Assembly (NCBI RefSeq): GCF_020283565.1
Contig: NC_060062.1
Location: 57,310,439 to 57,374,438 of the forward strand
Direction: 5' to 3'
Length of the DNA stretch: 64,000 bases
From: Trifolium pratense
Lineage: Eukaryota; Streptophyta; Magnoliopsida; Fabales; Fabaceae
The position numbers and the translations under genes are program-made. A model generated the notes under the pieces. That model was not told the DNA's origin. It saw only the letters and a list, made by a program, of their open reading frames with translations, and did not search any database. Numbering within the stretch: position 1 is the first letter of the stretch; each line of letters opens with the position of its first letter. Positions 1 through 9,436 of the stretch are shown here, piece after piece.

Positions 1-585
1 ATTTTTGGGTTAGGGAATTTGTGAGAATGCCATAGTTTTACGTGATATGAGTGGATGTTTATAGTGTTGAGGGTTTGGTGAATTTTTGGAGGCGGCAGTG
101 AGATAGATAGATATATACTCCCTAGTCAACCTATTATCAATTTCTTTTATTTCCTCTCCTATAATTTTGCCTCATGATTAAAGGAAATGATTTCTATTTT
201 GTTTCAATTATCATAAAGGGGTATCAATACACAAGTTTCCAACCGTAGACACGCTTTGTTTAGACAGCTGAGAAATGGTAAATAATTACAAATTAGTAAC
301 AATGATATCCTAATAATTGTTATATCAATTGGCACTTAATGCCTCAATAAGGTTCTTTATGTCACTATGTCCATTTACATAAATTTTCACCTCTCACACA
401 CCAGACTCACGACAAACCACCGGATTTAAACATAATACCAGCATCGCATCACCATATAAATTCTTAGTCATATTTTCCTATTTTAATCAACTAAATAAAT
501 CAATTAAAATAATTAAATTAAATGAATAACTAGAATAAATAAGAATCATGGTTTTTCTATTTAATTAAAAATAGAGGTTCTTACA
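1..585 (-). repeat. 3' LTR, partial, of the leftmost Ty3/gypsy element
   Basis: The segment repeats 3568-4151 almost base for base and ends with TTCTTACA, the reverse complement of an LTR start TGTAAGAA. The rest of this LTR lies left of the window. Confidence 0.85.
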
Positions 586-604
586 ATACTACCCCCCTTA
601 AAAG
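586..604 (-). other. Polypurine tract of the leftmost Ty3/gypsy element
   Basis: Read on the minus strand this is a purine run (AAGGGGGGT) directly before the LTR start TGTAAGAA, the usual site for plus-strand priming. The nearby minus-strand word TTTCGAGGACGAAAC is common just upstream of chromovirus 3' LTRs. Confidence 0.7.
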
Positions 605-830
605 AGTTTCGTCCTCGAAACTAGGCAGTCGAAAAGGGTCCGGATAAAGTTAACTCATTTGATATTCCTGCTTCCAGGTGTTTTAGGGGAATGTAAAACA
701 AGTTAATTTCAAATTTCATACCCAAGATAGTCAAAGGACATTGCAGCAAGCTTCATTAAGAATCACGGGGTTCGAAAGACGTTATTGTGACAACCAAATC
801 AAAAATAGAATCATAAAATATTCGAAATAG

Positions 831-1990
831 TTAGTATAAAATTTCACACTCACCATGGGTTAGTCCTGGGGCATTCAAAGTTTCTTCTCCTCCAATGTGG
901 TAAACACGTCCCTTAGCACTAGGGCGAGAAACATCATTGTTGTTGATGGGTGGCACCTGATTTCCCTTTGGCTCTTTGCATTCTCTAGGAAAATGTCCCG
1001 GCTGCTGACAAAGGTAACAAACTCTAACTCTTTCTGGGCACTCAGTCCTCATGTGCCCTTCCTGATCGCAATGGTAGCATCGAACATTGCCTGCATTGTG
1101 TAGTCTCTGACCTCCACTATTTTGTGATCGAGATTGGTCCATACCATTCCCTTGAGGTCGGTGGAATGGATGTTGTCGCCCACCTCTATTGTCACGGTCC
1201 TGGTATCCCTGAGGTCTAGACGGCCCTCCAGTTGCTCCCCTATTCGTGCGTCCCCTTTTCATCCGCTCCACTTTCTTACATTTCTCCACCAATGCTTGAA
1301 ACTGACGAATCTCTAAGGGCTCCACAGACTCCCTGATTTCATACCGGAGTCCATCCTCGAATCTTTCACATTTGTAATCCTCATCCACATGGTCACGAAA
1401 GTAACGAAAATATTTGGCCAACGAATCAAACTTATCAGCATACTCGGAGATAGTCATATTGCCTTGGTAAAGCTTGAGGAATTGTGCCTCTTTCTCTGAT
1501 CTGGCACTCGACGGAAAGTACTTACCCAAGAATTTCTGCTTGAAGGACTCCCAGTTCAGCACTTCATGGTTATTCTCCATTATCTGCTCTCACCTCGCCA
1601 CCATGATTCCGCCTCGGCTCTGAGCAGAAAGGTTCCGTACTCCAACTTCTTCGCATCAGTGCAATGGAGCATCTCAAAGATTTTCTCAATATCCTCCAGC
1701 CAACGAACTGCATTATCTGGATCATGCTCTCCATTGAACTTTGGTGGGTTGTACTGATTAAAATCTCTTAATTCTCTGGCTTCACTAGCAGCTTCTTCTC
1801 TCTGGTCCTTGATAGCTTCGCGGTGGGCTCGAGCTGCAGCTTGTTGAGTAGTAGTTGCAGCTAGTTGAGCAGTAGCTGCCGATTGTTGAGTCATAGCAGT
1901 AGCCATTGCGTGAATTGCATGGATGGCGCCTGCCAGGTCAACGGTTGGATCGATATTTTGCCGGTTGTTAGCAACTCTTTGTGGAGGCAT
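831..1990 (-). pseudogene. Gag of the leftmost Ty3/gypsy element, frameshifted
   Basis: The capsid/nucleocapsid reading frame is split in two. The first part (1990 to 1580, 136 residues) starts MPPQRVANN and holds the beginning of the retrotransposon gag domain, ending just after AESWWRG. The second part (1580 to 831, 249 residues) continues with NHEVLNWESFKQKF and carries two zinc knuckles, CYHCDQEGHMRTEC and CYLCQQPGHFPREC. The join looks like a 1-nt frameshift near 1580-1590. After APGLTHGE the similarity to a normal polyprotein stops and the frame ends, so the junction of the pol deletion lies close to 850. The product would bind RNA in the virus-like particle if made; I infer it is non-functional. 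Confidence 0.8.
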
Positions 1991-2215
1991 CGTGACTTCC
2001 TACAATGTCACTTGAGTTAGAAAGATCTTGAGGTCTTGTTCTAACCTATGGGGTTTTAAGTAGGGCGTGTCCAAAGCAGTTTGTTAGATAGCCTCTCTAA
2101 TAAAACAATTCAATAAATAAATAAATAAACAAAATTCTCACATATAAGATAAGGAACTCAGGTATAACACAAAATCATGCGCAAATTAGATCGTCCCAGC
2201 CCCAAAAAAAAAATA

Positions 2216-2258
<43 letters not shown>

Positions 2259-2283
2259 TAATAATATCTGTCCGAGGATTATT

Positions 2284-2295
2284 GCTCTAATACCA
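2284..2295 (-). other. Primer-binding site (initiator tRNA-Met type)
   Basis: On the minus strand this reads TGGTATTAGAGC, one base different from the common plant element site TGGTATCAGAGC, two bases after the LTR end. Confidence 0.75.
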
Positions 2296-2910
2296 AATGT
2301 AACATCCCGGATTTTTATCCAAGATATTTGTAAAAAATTTAGCTTAATTAGGAAATGTGTGACTATTTTTTTTTTATCAAGGAAAAATAGTATAGTAATT
2401 ACTGAATTGAGATTCAAAGAAACATAACTTAATGAAATTAAAATTTAAAAGTAGTTCAAAAATCCTAGCGGAAGAAAATCCATGTCCGCATTTCTAAACA
2501 AGTTTAAAATATTAAAAATGATCTGAAATTAAAATAGTGTACTGCAAGAGTCTATTTATTACATAAAATATCAAATTTGTGAAAACCCAGTTTTCCCCGT
2601 TCGCACGCGCTTCAAGCAACACATTCAGTCATAACTTTCTTCTTGAGTACCTAAAATGTTAATTGTAAAGGGTCAGTTTCCTTGTCCATATTGAATCATA
2701 CTCACCACAAGAAACATGTTATAAAACAATAATAAAATTCTTCACCAACCAAAGATTTCAGAAAAATCTATATAATTAATTTATTGTTCAAAATTTTTGG
2801 TCAAATGATTCGCAATACCACTAATCAAATTGTGAAATAAATAGATTCGGATAGTGCAAATAAAAGAATTCATTCCAATAAGAAAATCTGCCGCAAAGAC
2901 CGTAATAATA

Positions 2911-3050
2911 ATTGCCGTTAAGGCCTTCCACTAAGTCACTCAGCCACTAAACCACAAAGATAACAATGATGCCGTAAAGGCCATCATAATATTTGCCATC
3001 AAGGCCATCCACTAAGCCACTAAGCCACTCAGCCACAAAGATAATGGTGC
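2911..3050. repeat. Imperfect direct repeats inside an LTR
   Basis: About two copies of a unit with the words GCC(G/A)T(T/A)AAGGCC and CCACTAAGCCACTCAGCCAC, each followed by CACAAAGATAA. They are part of the LTR and do not look coding. Confidence 0.6.
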
Positions 3051-3246
3051 TGCAGGAACTAGTCTTCCATATATTTCTATTTATTTTTCTCTTGGATACT
3101 AAACAAGTGATGAGATAAGTCTACAAACAAATTCATTCTCACGGTTTGGAACAACAGCCGCAGCATACAGCAATCAACATGTAACAACCAAAATGAAAGC
3201 ATAAACTATCTCACGAAACAAGTAATAATGAATATTAACAAACCAC

Positions 3247-3250
<4 letters not shown>

Positions 3251-3321
<71 letters not shown>
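3251..3321. repeat. (TA)n microsatellite
   Basis: A run of about 35 TA dinucleotides inside the 5' LTR. Confidence 0.95.
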
Positions 3322-3324
<3 letters not shown>

Positions 3325-4151
3325 AAAATTATAGCATTTGTTGAACACACGACATAAACAAAGTGCCTTACCTACAATTTTCTCTTTCTTTTTATTAGTT
3401 TTATTTTAATTAGTTTTCTCTTAATAGACAAAGATTCTACTATCATTCCACAACATAATCCCTATGTAGCATGATGTATGGGGAAAGAGCCCTTACCTAA
3501 AGAAAGAAATAAGGAGTTGATGCAAATAGGATGTCGATGATGAAAATAGCTTCGAAGAAATATAGTTATTTTTGGGTTAGGGAATTTGTGAGAATGCCAT
3601 AGTTTTACGTGATATGAGTGGATGTTTATAGTGTTGAGGGTTTGGTGAATTTTTGGAGGCGGCAGTGAGATAGATAGATATATACTCCCTAGTCAACCTA
3701 TTATCAATTTCTTTTATTTCCTCTCCTATAATTTTGCCTCATGATTAAAGGAAATGATTTCTATTTTGTTTCAATTATCATAAAGGGGTATCAATACACA
3801 AGTTTCCAACCGTAGACACGCTTTGTTTAGACAGCTGAGAAATGGTAAATAATTACAAATTAGTAACAATGATATCCTAATAATTGTTATATCAATTGGC
3901 ACTTAATGCCTCAATAAGGTTCTTTATGTCACTATGTCCATTTACATAAATTTTCACCTCTCACACACCAGACTCACGACAACCACCGGATTTAAACATA
4001 ATACCATCATCGCATCACCATATAAATTCATTGTCATATTTTCCTATTTTAATCAACTAAATAAATCAATTAAAATAATTAAATTAAATGAATAACTAGA
4101 ATAAATAAGAATCATGGTTTTTCTACTTAATTAAAAATAGAGGTTCTTACA

Positions 4152-5269
4152 CCTTTTTTCAAGCAAAATCTTGTTAATTATGTCATTTTTATCTTCCACC
4201 TCAGATCCAATTCTCGAGCAACCTGTTCTAAAACAACACAGATTAGTGCATGTTGAATTTCAAAATTGAAATGAATCGAAAATGGATACTAAAAATAGTT
4301 ACTTGCCTTCAGGTGTAGATTGCACTGTCACCGAGGAACCATTTAACCATTTCCAAATTTATTTCGTCAGCAACAATGGGATATAGAGATCATCAAGCCA
4401 ACAATTCACCAAATTTATAATGTCAATATTAATTGGACTTAAGGTCATTGAGAGAACATTTAATCAAAGTTTTATAGACAATAAGAATTGGAGTTATGGG
4501 TCATCGAGATATGTGTGATTTCGACATTATTATATGATTATTTAATCAAATGTAGTACTATCAAGATATGTGTGATTTCGTCATTATTATGTGATTATTT
4601 AATTATTGAATCACAACAAATGAATCAACTTGGTAGCACTAAATTTTTGCAAGTTGAAGTAAGTAGACACAACAAAGATACACTAGTAGTGCATCTAGAA
4701 ATAAGTTATAAGACTATTGTATCACAATAAAAAACCAGAACAACTTCAACAAGCTATGGACAAAAACCATAGCAACTCAAAAAATCAATAGGGTTACAAA
4801 TGATTAGCTCCATTCTCATTAAAAAATCTAACATCTCAAGGAAATGAAAGATTAGAAAAATAGAAAATAAAACATAAGAAAAACAAAACAAAACAAATTA
4901 GTTGATCATAAACACTTGATCAATCAAATACCTAAGAAACCAAAGAGACACACATCACACTTGATTTCCTCTAACATTACAACTTAACAAAACATCAAAG
5001 TGAGGGTAAAAAAAGTTGGATCATTTTCCGAAGGATTTTAATATTTTACCTTGATCATCATAATCAAAATAAAAAGTCGTAAAAAACATAAGATTCGGAA
5101 AGACCTAAGGAAATTGCAAATCTAAACTATTACCAAGCAATAAGCTAACAAGAGCTGCACAATCAAGTGGAGACCCCTATACATCTAAGCAATAAAATCC
5201 ATATTGAAACATATAAAATAAAGATGAGAAAGAAGAATCTAAGCAATAAGACGAAGGTGTAAGCCAAAC
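4152..5269 (-). other. Intronic or degenerate sequence with possible importin-like exons
   Basis: There is no clear open frame. On the minus strand two short stretches could be 3' exons of the importin-like gene: about 4316-4375 reads KWLNGSSVTVQSTPEG before a GT donor, and about 4155-4230 reads RIGSEVEDKNDIINKILLEK after a possible AG acceptor. The joined frame could not be settled, so I give these only as candidates. The rest is AT-rich. Confidence 0.35.
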
Positions 5270-5425
5270 CTGATGCAACAGCGCCGCAAAAGCTCTACCA
5301 ATTTCTGCCTGATCCGCAGCCCATTTTCCTTGAAAATGATTTGATTCGGAATCAGATACTTCAGGCCTAGAGTCTTCCCATGTCTGACCCATAACTGCTA
5401 GAGCAGCGATTCCATGCTCAACCAC
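5270..5425 (-). pseudogene. Importin-beta-like exon (later part of the gene)
   Basis: The minus-strand exon runs from an AG acceptor at 5427-5426 to a GT donor at 5269-5268. It reads VVEHGIAALAVMGQTWED, then continues through KWAADQAEIGRAFAALLHQ. From memory of plant importin-like ARM-repeat proteins, this matches a segment near the C-terminal half (AVIGQTWED..., ARAFSALLQQAW). The exon itself is open, but it belongs with the damaged exons at 9437-11041 and 40787-42835. It is separated from the next upstream exon by the 3.4-kb LTR element at 5853-9290. Confidence 0.65.
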
Positions 5426-5708
5426 CTATTGAAGATACATACTCAGATAAAAAACATAATGATCTAGTGACAATTTCAGCGTGATAAAAACAGGTAAGAA
5501 ATATTGAATCATCAAGCAAAGCAACTGATCAAAATTGCAGGGTCAACACATCAATGAAGACACCAAAAACGATGTGCTAAAGACTGAGGAAACCTACAGT
5601 ATATTGGAATTGGATACAGATTGAGCCATTGAGGAACTTTTAATGTTATTCACATTGTTAAAACTTCCGATATTGAAAACCACTTAGATTCAGATAGAGA
5701 TATGACAT

Positions 5709-5840
5709 GGACTTGGGTATTATGGGGTGCTTAAGCCCCACACCTGAGTAGTATGATATGCTCAATGGAGTAGTGGACTTGGGTATTATGGGGTGCTTAA
5801 GCCCCACACCTGAGTAGTATGATATGCTCAATGGAGTAGT
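5709..5840. repeat. Tandem duplication, 66 bp x 2
   Basis: Copies at 5709-5774 and 5775-5840 appear identical, each starting GGACTTGGGTATTATGGGG and ending CAATGGAGTAGT. They abut the left LTR at 5853. Confidence 0.9.
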
Positions 5841-5852
5841 TAAATGGCTTGG

Positions 5853-6411
5853 TGATGTGATCCTAAAATTCTGTCCCTTAACAAGAAGAATTATTTCGGT
5901 CATGGAATAAAAAGAACCAAAGTTGAAGATTATCATCCAAGCATGTGATAGTGGAAAATGAAGAGCTCCTCCACTAAGCATATGAAAGTGGTGCACCAAA
6001 CAATAAAAGAGCACCACTATCTCTTCTTTTATTTTCCATTTTCCTTGTAATAATTCAGGCCCACTATCATGATAGTTAGTGGCTGAAATCCTTTTGTTTT
6101 CTTAGGAGTTAATTTTTTCTTATTACATCATCATAAGTCATTCCTATATATAGGAGGCATGTAACTCTTGCTGAAAAAGATTTGGATTGAGTAAAAATAT
6201 GAGATTTATTCTCTTTGGTTCTCTGAACCTCATTTTTAGCTTATCAGCTTGCCGTGGCGCTAATCTTTGACTTATCAACCGGAGCCTCCATAGCCGGTTG
6301 TGTCGTCCTCACGACTTATCAATCGGTTTTTCCATCCCGATTGTGGCGTCTTTCCACCACCTCTATCATCACAACTCTTGTTTTGTTCCAACCGCTCCGC
6401 GATTCTCATCA
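5853..6411 (+). repeat. LTR copy 1 of the tandem element
   Basis: 559 bp, starts TGATGTGATCC and ends CTCATCA just before the primer-binding site. A TATA-like stretch (CCTATATATAGGAGG) near 6145 suggests a promoter. Near the 3' part there is an imperfect internal duplication (CTTATCAACCGG / CTTATCAATCGG). Confidence 0.85.
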
Positions 6412-6413
6412 TT

Positions 6414-6426
6414 TGGTAATCAGAGC
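6414..6426 (+). other. Primer-binding site, copy 1
   Basis: TGGTAATCAGAGC, close to the tRNA-Met complement TGGTATCAGAGC with one inserted A. The second internal region has TGGTAATCATAGC at 7925-7937, one base changed. Confidence 0.7.
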
Positions 6427-6535
6427 TCATGTTCAAATCAGGTGTTATCTATCCTTTTCAATTTTGTTGTTGGTTTTAATTTTGTTTTTCATAGTTTGAA
6501 AAAAAAAGTGAAAATAAAAATCGGAAAAAAAAAAG

Positions 6536-6808
6536 ATGGATGAAGAAATGCTGCAAGTCTTCACCAATGAGTTAGAGAAGTTATTTCATAGTGAGTTTAA
6601 AAAAATTCATGAAAAGTTCGACCGCATAGAGAGGAAATATAGAAGAAATTATGATAAAAGAGATAGAGAAAAGGAGAGAGAAGATAGAAGAAAGAAGAGT
6701 GAGGAACAAATAAAAAGTCATATGGCAAGTTTTGAAGTATTGTGGGAGAATTATCACCTCAAAAATCTAGAGAAGAAGGATAAAGAAAATGAAAAAAAAA
6801 AGGTGTAA
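6536..6808 (+). CDS. Lysine/glutamate-rich protein of the tandem LTR element, copy 1, ORF1
   Basis: The 90-residue frame starts MDEEMLQVFTNELEKLF and becomes a highly charged, helix-prone K/E/R-rich stretch, likely coiled coil. No zinc knuckle, protease or polymerase motif is present. It ends just after a run of ten A residues, and a second frame opens before its stop (20-nt overlap). A gag-like or structural role is only a guess from its position after the primer-binding site. The second unit encodes the same protein at 8047-8319. Confidence 0.5.
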   Translation: MDEEMLQVFTNELEKLFHSEFKKIHEKFDRIERKYRRNYDKRDREKEREDRRKKSEEQIKSHMASFEVLWENYHLKNLEKKDKENEKKKV

Positions 6809-7421
6809 GGAGATACTTGAAAGTGAGGTGAAAGTAAAAGAGATAATTGTGAAAGAGGTGAACAATAAAGAAATTCATGAAGAAGAAGAAGAAGAAGAAG
6901 AAGAAGAAGAAGAAGAAGAAGAAGAAGAAGAAGAAGAAGAAGAAGAAGAAGAAGAGCAGATGGAAAATAAAGAAAAAATAGAGATCAATGAGAGGGAGAA
7001 AGAGAAAAGTGTTGAGAAGTTATGGCATCCAACTACACTAGTCCCTTCTTCTAAGTTGGTTTGTATGATTAAGTGTTGGGACTCTTCTAATCATATTGAT
7101 TTGTCTAACATTTCTCGTTTATGTCATGAAGGAAACAAAGAAATTGAAGAATTTCCTCAACCAGTGGAAACAAATTACAAGTCTTGGAAAGATCATTTTG
7201 TCTGTGAATCACAGTGTATAAAAGGGCAAACATATCTTTTAAATGAAAATGAAAACTTATCAAAGGTGAAAATTATATGTGATGGATTCTTTAGATTTAT
7301 TTTTGACCCAGGAGGTATTCAAGCTACAAATTCAAGGTCGAATTCTCTTGAAGATGGAGGGAATGATGTGATCCTAAAATTCTATCCCTTAACAAGAAGA
7401 ATTATTTCGGTCATGGAATAA
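6789..7421 (+). CDS. Glu-rich protein of the tandem LTR element, copy 1, ORF2
   Basis: This 210-residue frame begins MKKKRCKEILESEVKVKE, carries a long polyglutamate tract from the GAA repeat, and then a less repetitive C-terminal half (KLWHPTTLVPSSKLVCM... ). Its last codons lie within the following LTR. It may be the continuation of the upstream frame after a shift at the A10 run, giving one product of about 300 residues. I recognise no enzymatic domain. Confidence 0.5.
   Translation: MKKKRCKEILESEVKVKEIIVKEVNNKEIHEEEEEEEEEEEEEEEEEEEEEEEEEEQMENKEKIEINEREKEKSVEKLWHPTTLVPSSKLVCMIKCWDSSNHIDLSNISRLCHEGNKEIEEFPQPVETNYKSWKDHFVCESQCIKGQTYLLNENENLSKVKIICDGFFRFIFDPGGIQATNSRSNSLEDGGNDVILKFYPLTRRIISVME
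6879..6953 (+). repeat. (GAA)25 microsatellite, copy 1
   Basis: 25 consecutive GAA codons in frame. The second unit has 15 (8390-8434). Confidence 0.95.
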
Positions 7422-7922
7422 AAAGAACCAAAGTTGAAGATTATCATCCAAGCATGTGATAGTGGAAAATGAAGAGCTCCTCCACTAAGCATATGAAAGT
7501 GGTGCACCAAGCAATAAAAGAGCACCACTATCTCTTCTTTTATTTTCCATTTTCCTTGTAATAATTCAGGCCCACTATCATGATAGTTAGTGGCTGAAAT
7601 CCTTTTGTTTTCTTAGGAGTTAATTTTTTCTTATTACATCATCATAAGTCATTCCTATATATAGGAGGCATGTAACTCTTGCTGAAAAAGATTTGGATTG
7701 AGTAAAAATATGAGATTTATTCTCTTTGGTTCTCTGAACCTCATTTTTAGCTTATCAGCTTGCCGTGGCGCTAATCTTTGACTTATCAACCGGAGCCTCC
7801 ATAGCCGGTTGTGTCGTCCTCACGACTTATCAATCGGTTTTTCCATCCCGATTGTGGCGTCTTTCCACCACCTCTATCATCACAACTCTTGTTTTGTTCC
7901 AACCGCTCCGCGATTCTCATCA
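7364..7922 (+). repeat. LTR copy 2 (shared middle LTR)
   Basis: 559 bp and nearly identical to copy 1. It follows the purine tract GAAGATGGAGGGAA and precedes a second primer-binding site, so it acts as 3' LTR of unit 1 and 5' LTR of unit 2. Confidence 0.85.
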
Positions 7923-8046
7923 TTTGGTAATCATAGCTCATGTTCAAATCAGGTGTTATCTATCCTTTTCAATTTTGTTGTTGGTTTTAATTTTGTTTTT
8001 CATAGTTTGAAAAAAAAAGTGAAAATAAAAATCGGAAAAAAAAAAG

Positions 8047-8319
8047 ATGGATGAAGAAATGCTGCAAGTCTTCACCAATGAGTTAGAGAAGTTATTTCAT
8101 AGTGAGTTTAAAAAAATTCATGAAAAGTTCGACCGCATAGAGAGGAAATATAGAAGAAATTATGATAAAAGAGATAGAGAAAAGGAGAGAGAAGATAGAA
8201 GAAAGAAGAGTGAGGAACAAATAAAAAGTCATATGGCAAGTTTTGAAGTATTGTGGGAGAATTATCACCTCAAAAATCTAGAGAAGAAGGATAAAGAAAA
8301 TGAAAAAAAAAAGGTGTAA
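8047..8319 (+). CDS. Lysine/glutamate-rich protein, copy 2, ORF1
   Basis: Same 90-residue translation as 6536-6808. The neighbouring order and the A10 run are the same. Confidence 0.5.
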   Translation: MDEEMLQVFTNELEKLFHSEFKKIHEKFDRIERKYRRNYDKRDREKEREDRRKKSEEQIKSHMASFEVLWENYHLKNLEKKDKENEKKKV

Positions 8320-8902
8320 GGAGATACTTGAAAGTGAGGTGAAAGTAAAAGAGATAATTGTGAAAGAGGTGAACAATAAAGAAATTCATGAAGAAGAAGA
8401 AGAAGAAGAAGAAGAAGAAGAAGAAGAAGAAGAAGAGCAGATGGAAAATAAAGAAAAAATAGAGATCAATGAGAGGGAGAAAGAGAAAAGTGTTGAGAAG
8501 TTATGGCATCCAACTACACTAGTCCCTTCTTCTAAGTTGGTTTGTATGATTAAGTGTTGGGACTCTTCTAATCATATTGATTTGTCTAACATTTCTCGTT
8601 TATGTCATGAAGGAAACAAAGAAATTGAAGAATTTCCTCAACCAGTGGAAACAAATTACAAGTCTTGGAAAGATCATTTTGTCTGTGAATCACAGTGTAT
8701 AAAAGGGCAAACATATCTTTTAAATGAAAATGAAAACTTATCAAAGGTGAAAATTATATGTGATGGATTCTTTAGATTTATTTTTGACCCAGGAGGTATT
8801 CAAGCTACAAATTCAAGGTCGAATTCTCTTGAAGATGGAGGGAATGATGTGATCCTAAAATTCTATCCCTTAACAAGAAGAATTATTTCGGTCATGGAAT
8901 AA
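8300..8902 (+). CDS. Glu-rich protein, copy 2, ORF2
   Basis: 200 residues, same as 6789-7421 except that the polyglutamate tract is ten residues shorter. It also ends inside the following LTR. No known domain seen. Confidence 0.5.
   Translation: MKKKRCKEILESEVKVKEIIVKEVNNKEIHEEEEEEEEEEEEEEEEQMENKEKIEINEREKEKSVEKLWHPTTLVPSSKLVCMIKCWDSSNHIDLSNISRLCHEGNKEIEEFPQPVETNYKSWKDHFVCESQCIKGQTYLLNENENLSKVKIICDGFFRFIFDPGGIQATNSRSNSLEDGGNDVILKFYPLTRRIISVME
8390..8434 (+). repeat. (GAA)15 microsatellite, copy 2
   Basis: 15 GAA codons, ten fewer than in copy 1; this accounts for the whole 30-bp length difference between the two units. Confidence 0.95.
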
Positions 8903-9290
8903 AAAGAACCAAAGTTGAAGATTATCATCCAAGCATGTGATAGTGGAAAATGAAGAGCTCCTCCACTAAGCATATGAAAGTGGTGCACCAAGCAATAAAA
9001 GAGCACCACTATCTCTTCTTTTATTTTTCATTTTCCTTGTAATAATTCAGGCCCACTATCATGATAGTTAGTGGCTGAAATCCTTTTGTTTTCTTAGGAG
9101 TTACTTTTTGCTTATTACATCATCATAAGTCATTCCTATATATAGGAGACATGTAACTTGCTGAAAAAGATTTGGATTGAGTAAAAATATGAGATTTATT
9201 CTCTTTGGTTCTCTGAACCTCATTTTTAGCTTATTGGCTTGCCGTGGCGCTAATCTTTGACTTATCAACCGGAGCCTCCATAGCCGGTTG
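8845..9290 (+). repeat. LTR copy 3, 3'-truncated
   Basis: Matches the first 446 bp of the other LTRs with several substitutions and small indels, then departs after GCCGGTTG at 9290. The terminal 110 bp or so are missing. Confidence 0.8.
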
Positions 9291-9436
9291 AGTGTTTATC
9301 AACATAATTTCGACAAGACATTCATACAATTCAACATAATTCTTTATATGTTATTATGTAATTGCAATTTTTAATGAAACATCCGATATAAATTATTGCT
9401 AATAATTAATAAAAAACAAGAAATATCAATACATAC
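9291..9436. other. Short gap between LTR copy 3 and importin-like exon
   Basis: AT-rich intron-like sequence; no feature seen. Confidence 0.5.

Larger units (their letters stand above)
1..4151 (-). mobile_element. Tekay-like Ty3/gypsy element, gag-only derivative, cut by window edge
   Basis: This is an LTR retrotransposon read on the minus strand. The 5' LTR is at 2298-4151 and the last 585 bp of the 3' LTR fill 1-585; the two copies match closely, with one visible 1-bp indel. A primer-binding site and a polypurine tract sit at the expected inner LTR edges. The internal part is only about 1.7 kb and carries a gag reading frame but no protease, reverse transcriptase or integrase. The gag type and the sequence just before the polypurine tract, which resembles the end of a Tekay/Del chromovirus, suggest the Tekay lineage. 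It lies within or beside the importin-like pseudogene. The left target-site duplication is outside the window. Confidence 0.85.
2298..4151 (-). repeat. 5' LTR of the leftmost Ty3/gypsy element
   Basis: This 1854-bp LTR begins TGTAACATCCCGG on the plus strand and ends TTCTTACA, giving TG...CA termini. The right 584 bp recur at 1-585. It contains a TA microsatellite and a short internal repeat. Confidence 0.85.
5853..9290 (+). mobile_element. Small non-autonomous LTR retrotransposon, tandem LTR-int-LTR-int-LTR form
   Basis: Three LTR copies (5853-6411, 7364-7922, 8845-9290) alternate with two internal regions (6412-7363 and 7923-8844). Each internal region starts with a tRNA-Met primer-binding site and ends with a purine tract (GAAGATGGAGGGAA) right before the next LTR. 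Repeat units are 1511 and 1481 bp; the 30-bp difference is the GAA microsatellite. The internal regions code only for small charged proteins without pol domains, so movement would need proteins from another element. The third LTR lacks about 110 bp and is more diverged. Target-site duplications were not found. Confidence 0.85.

Noticed and set aside
6254..6543. Two overlapping 81-residue frames (and copies at 7765-8054)
   Set aside because: They span the end of an LTR, the primer-binding site and leader, and overlap each other in different frames; no protein features.
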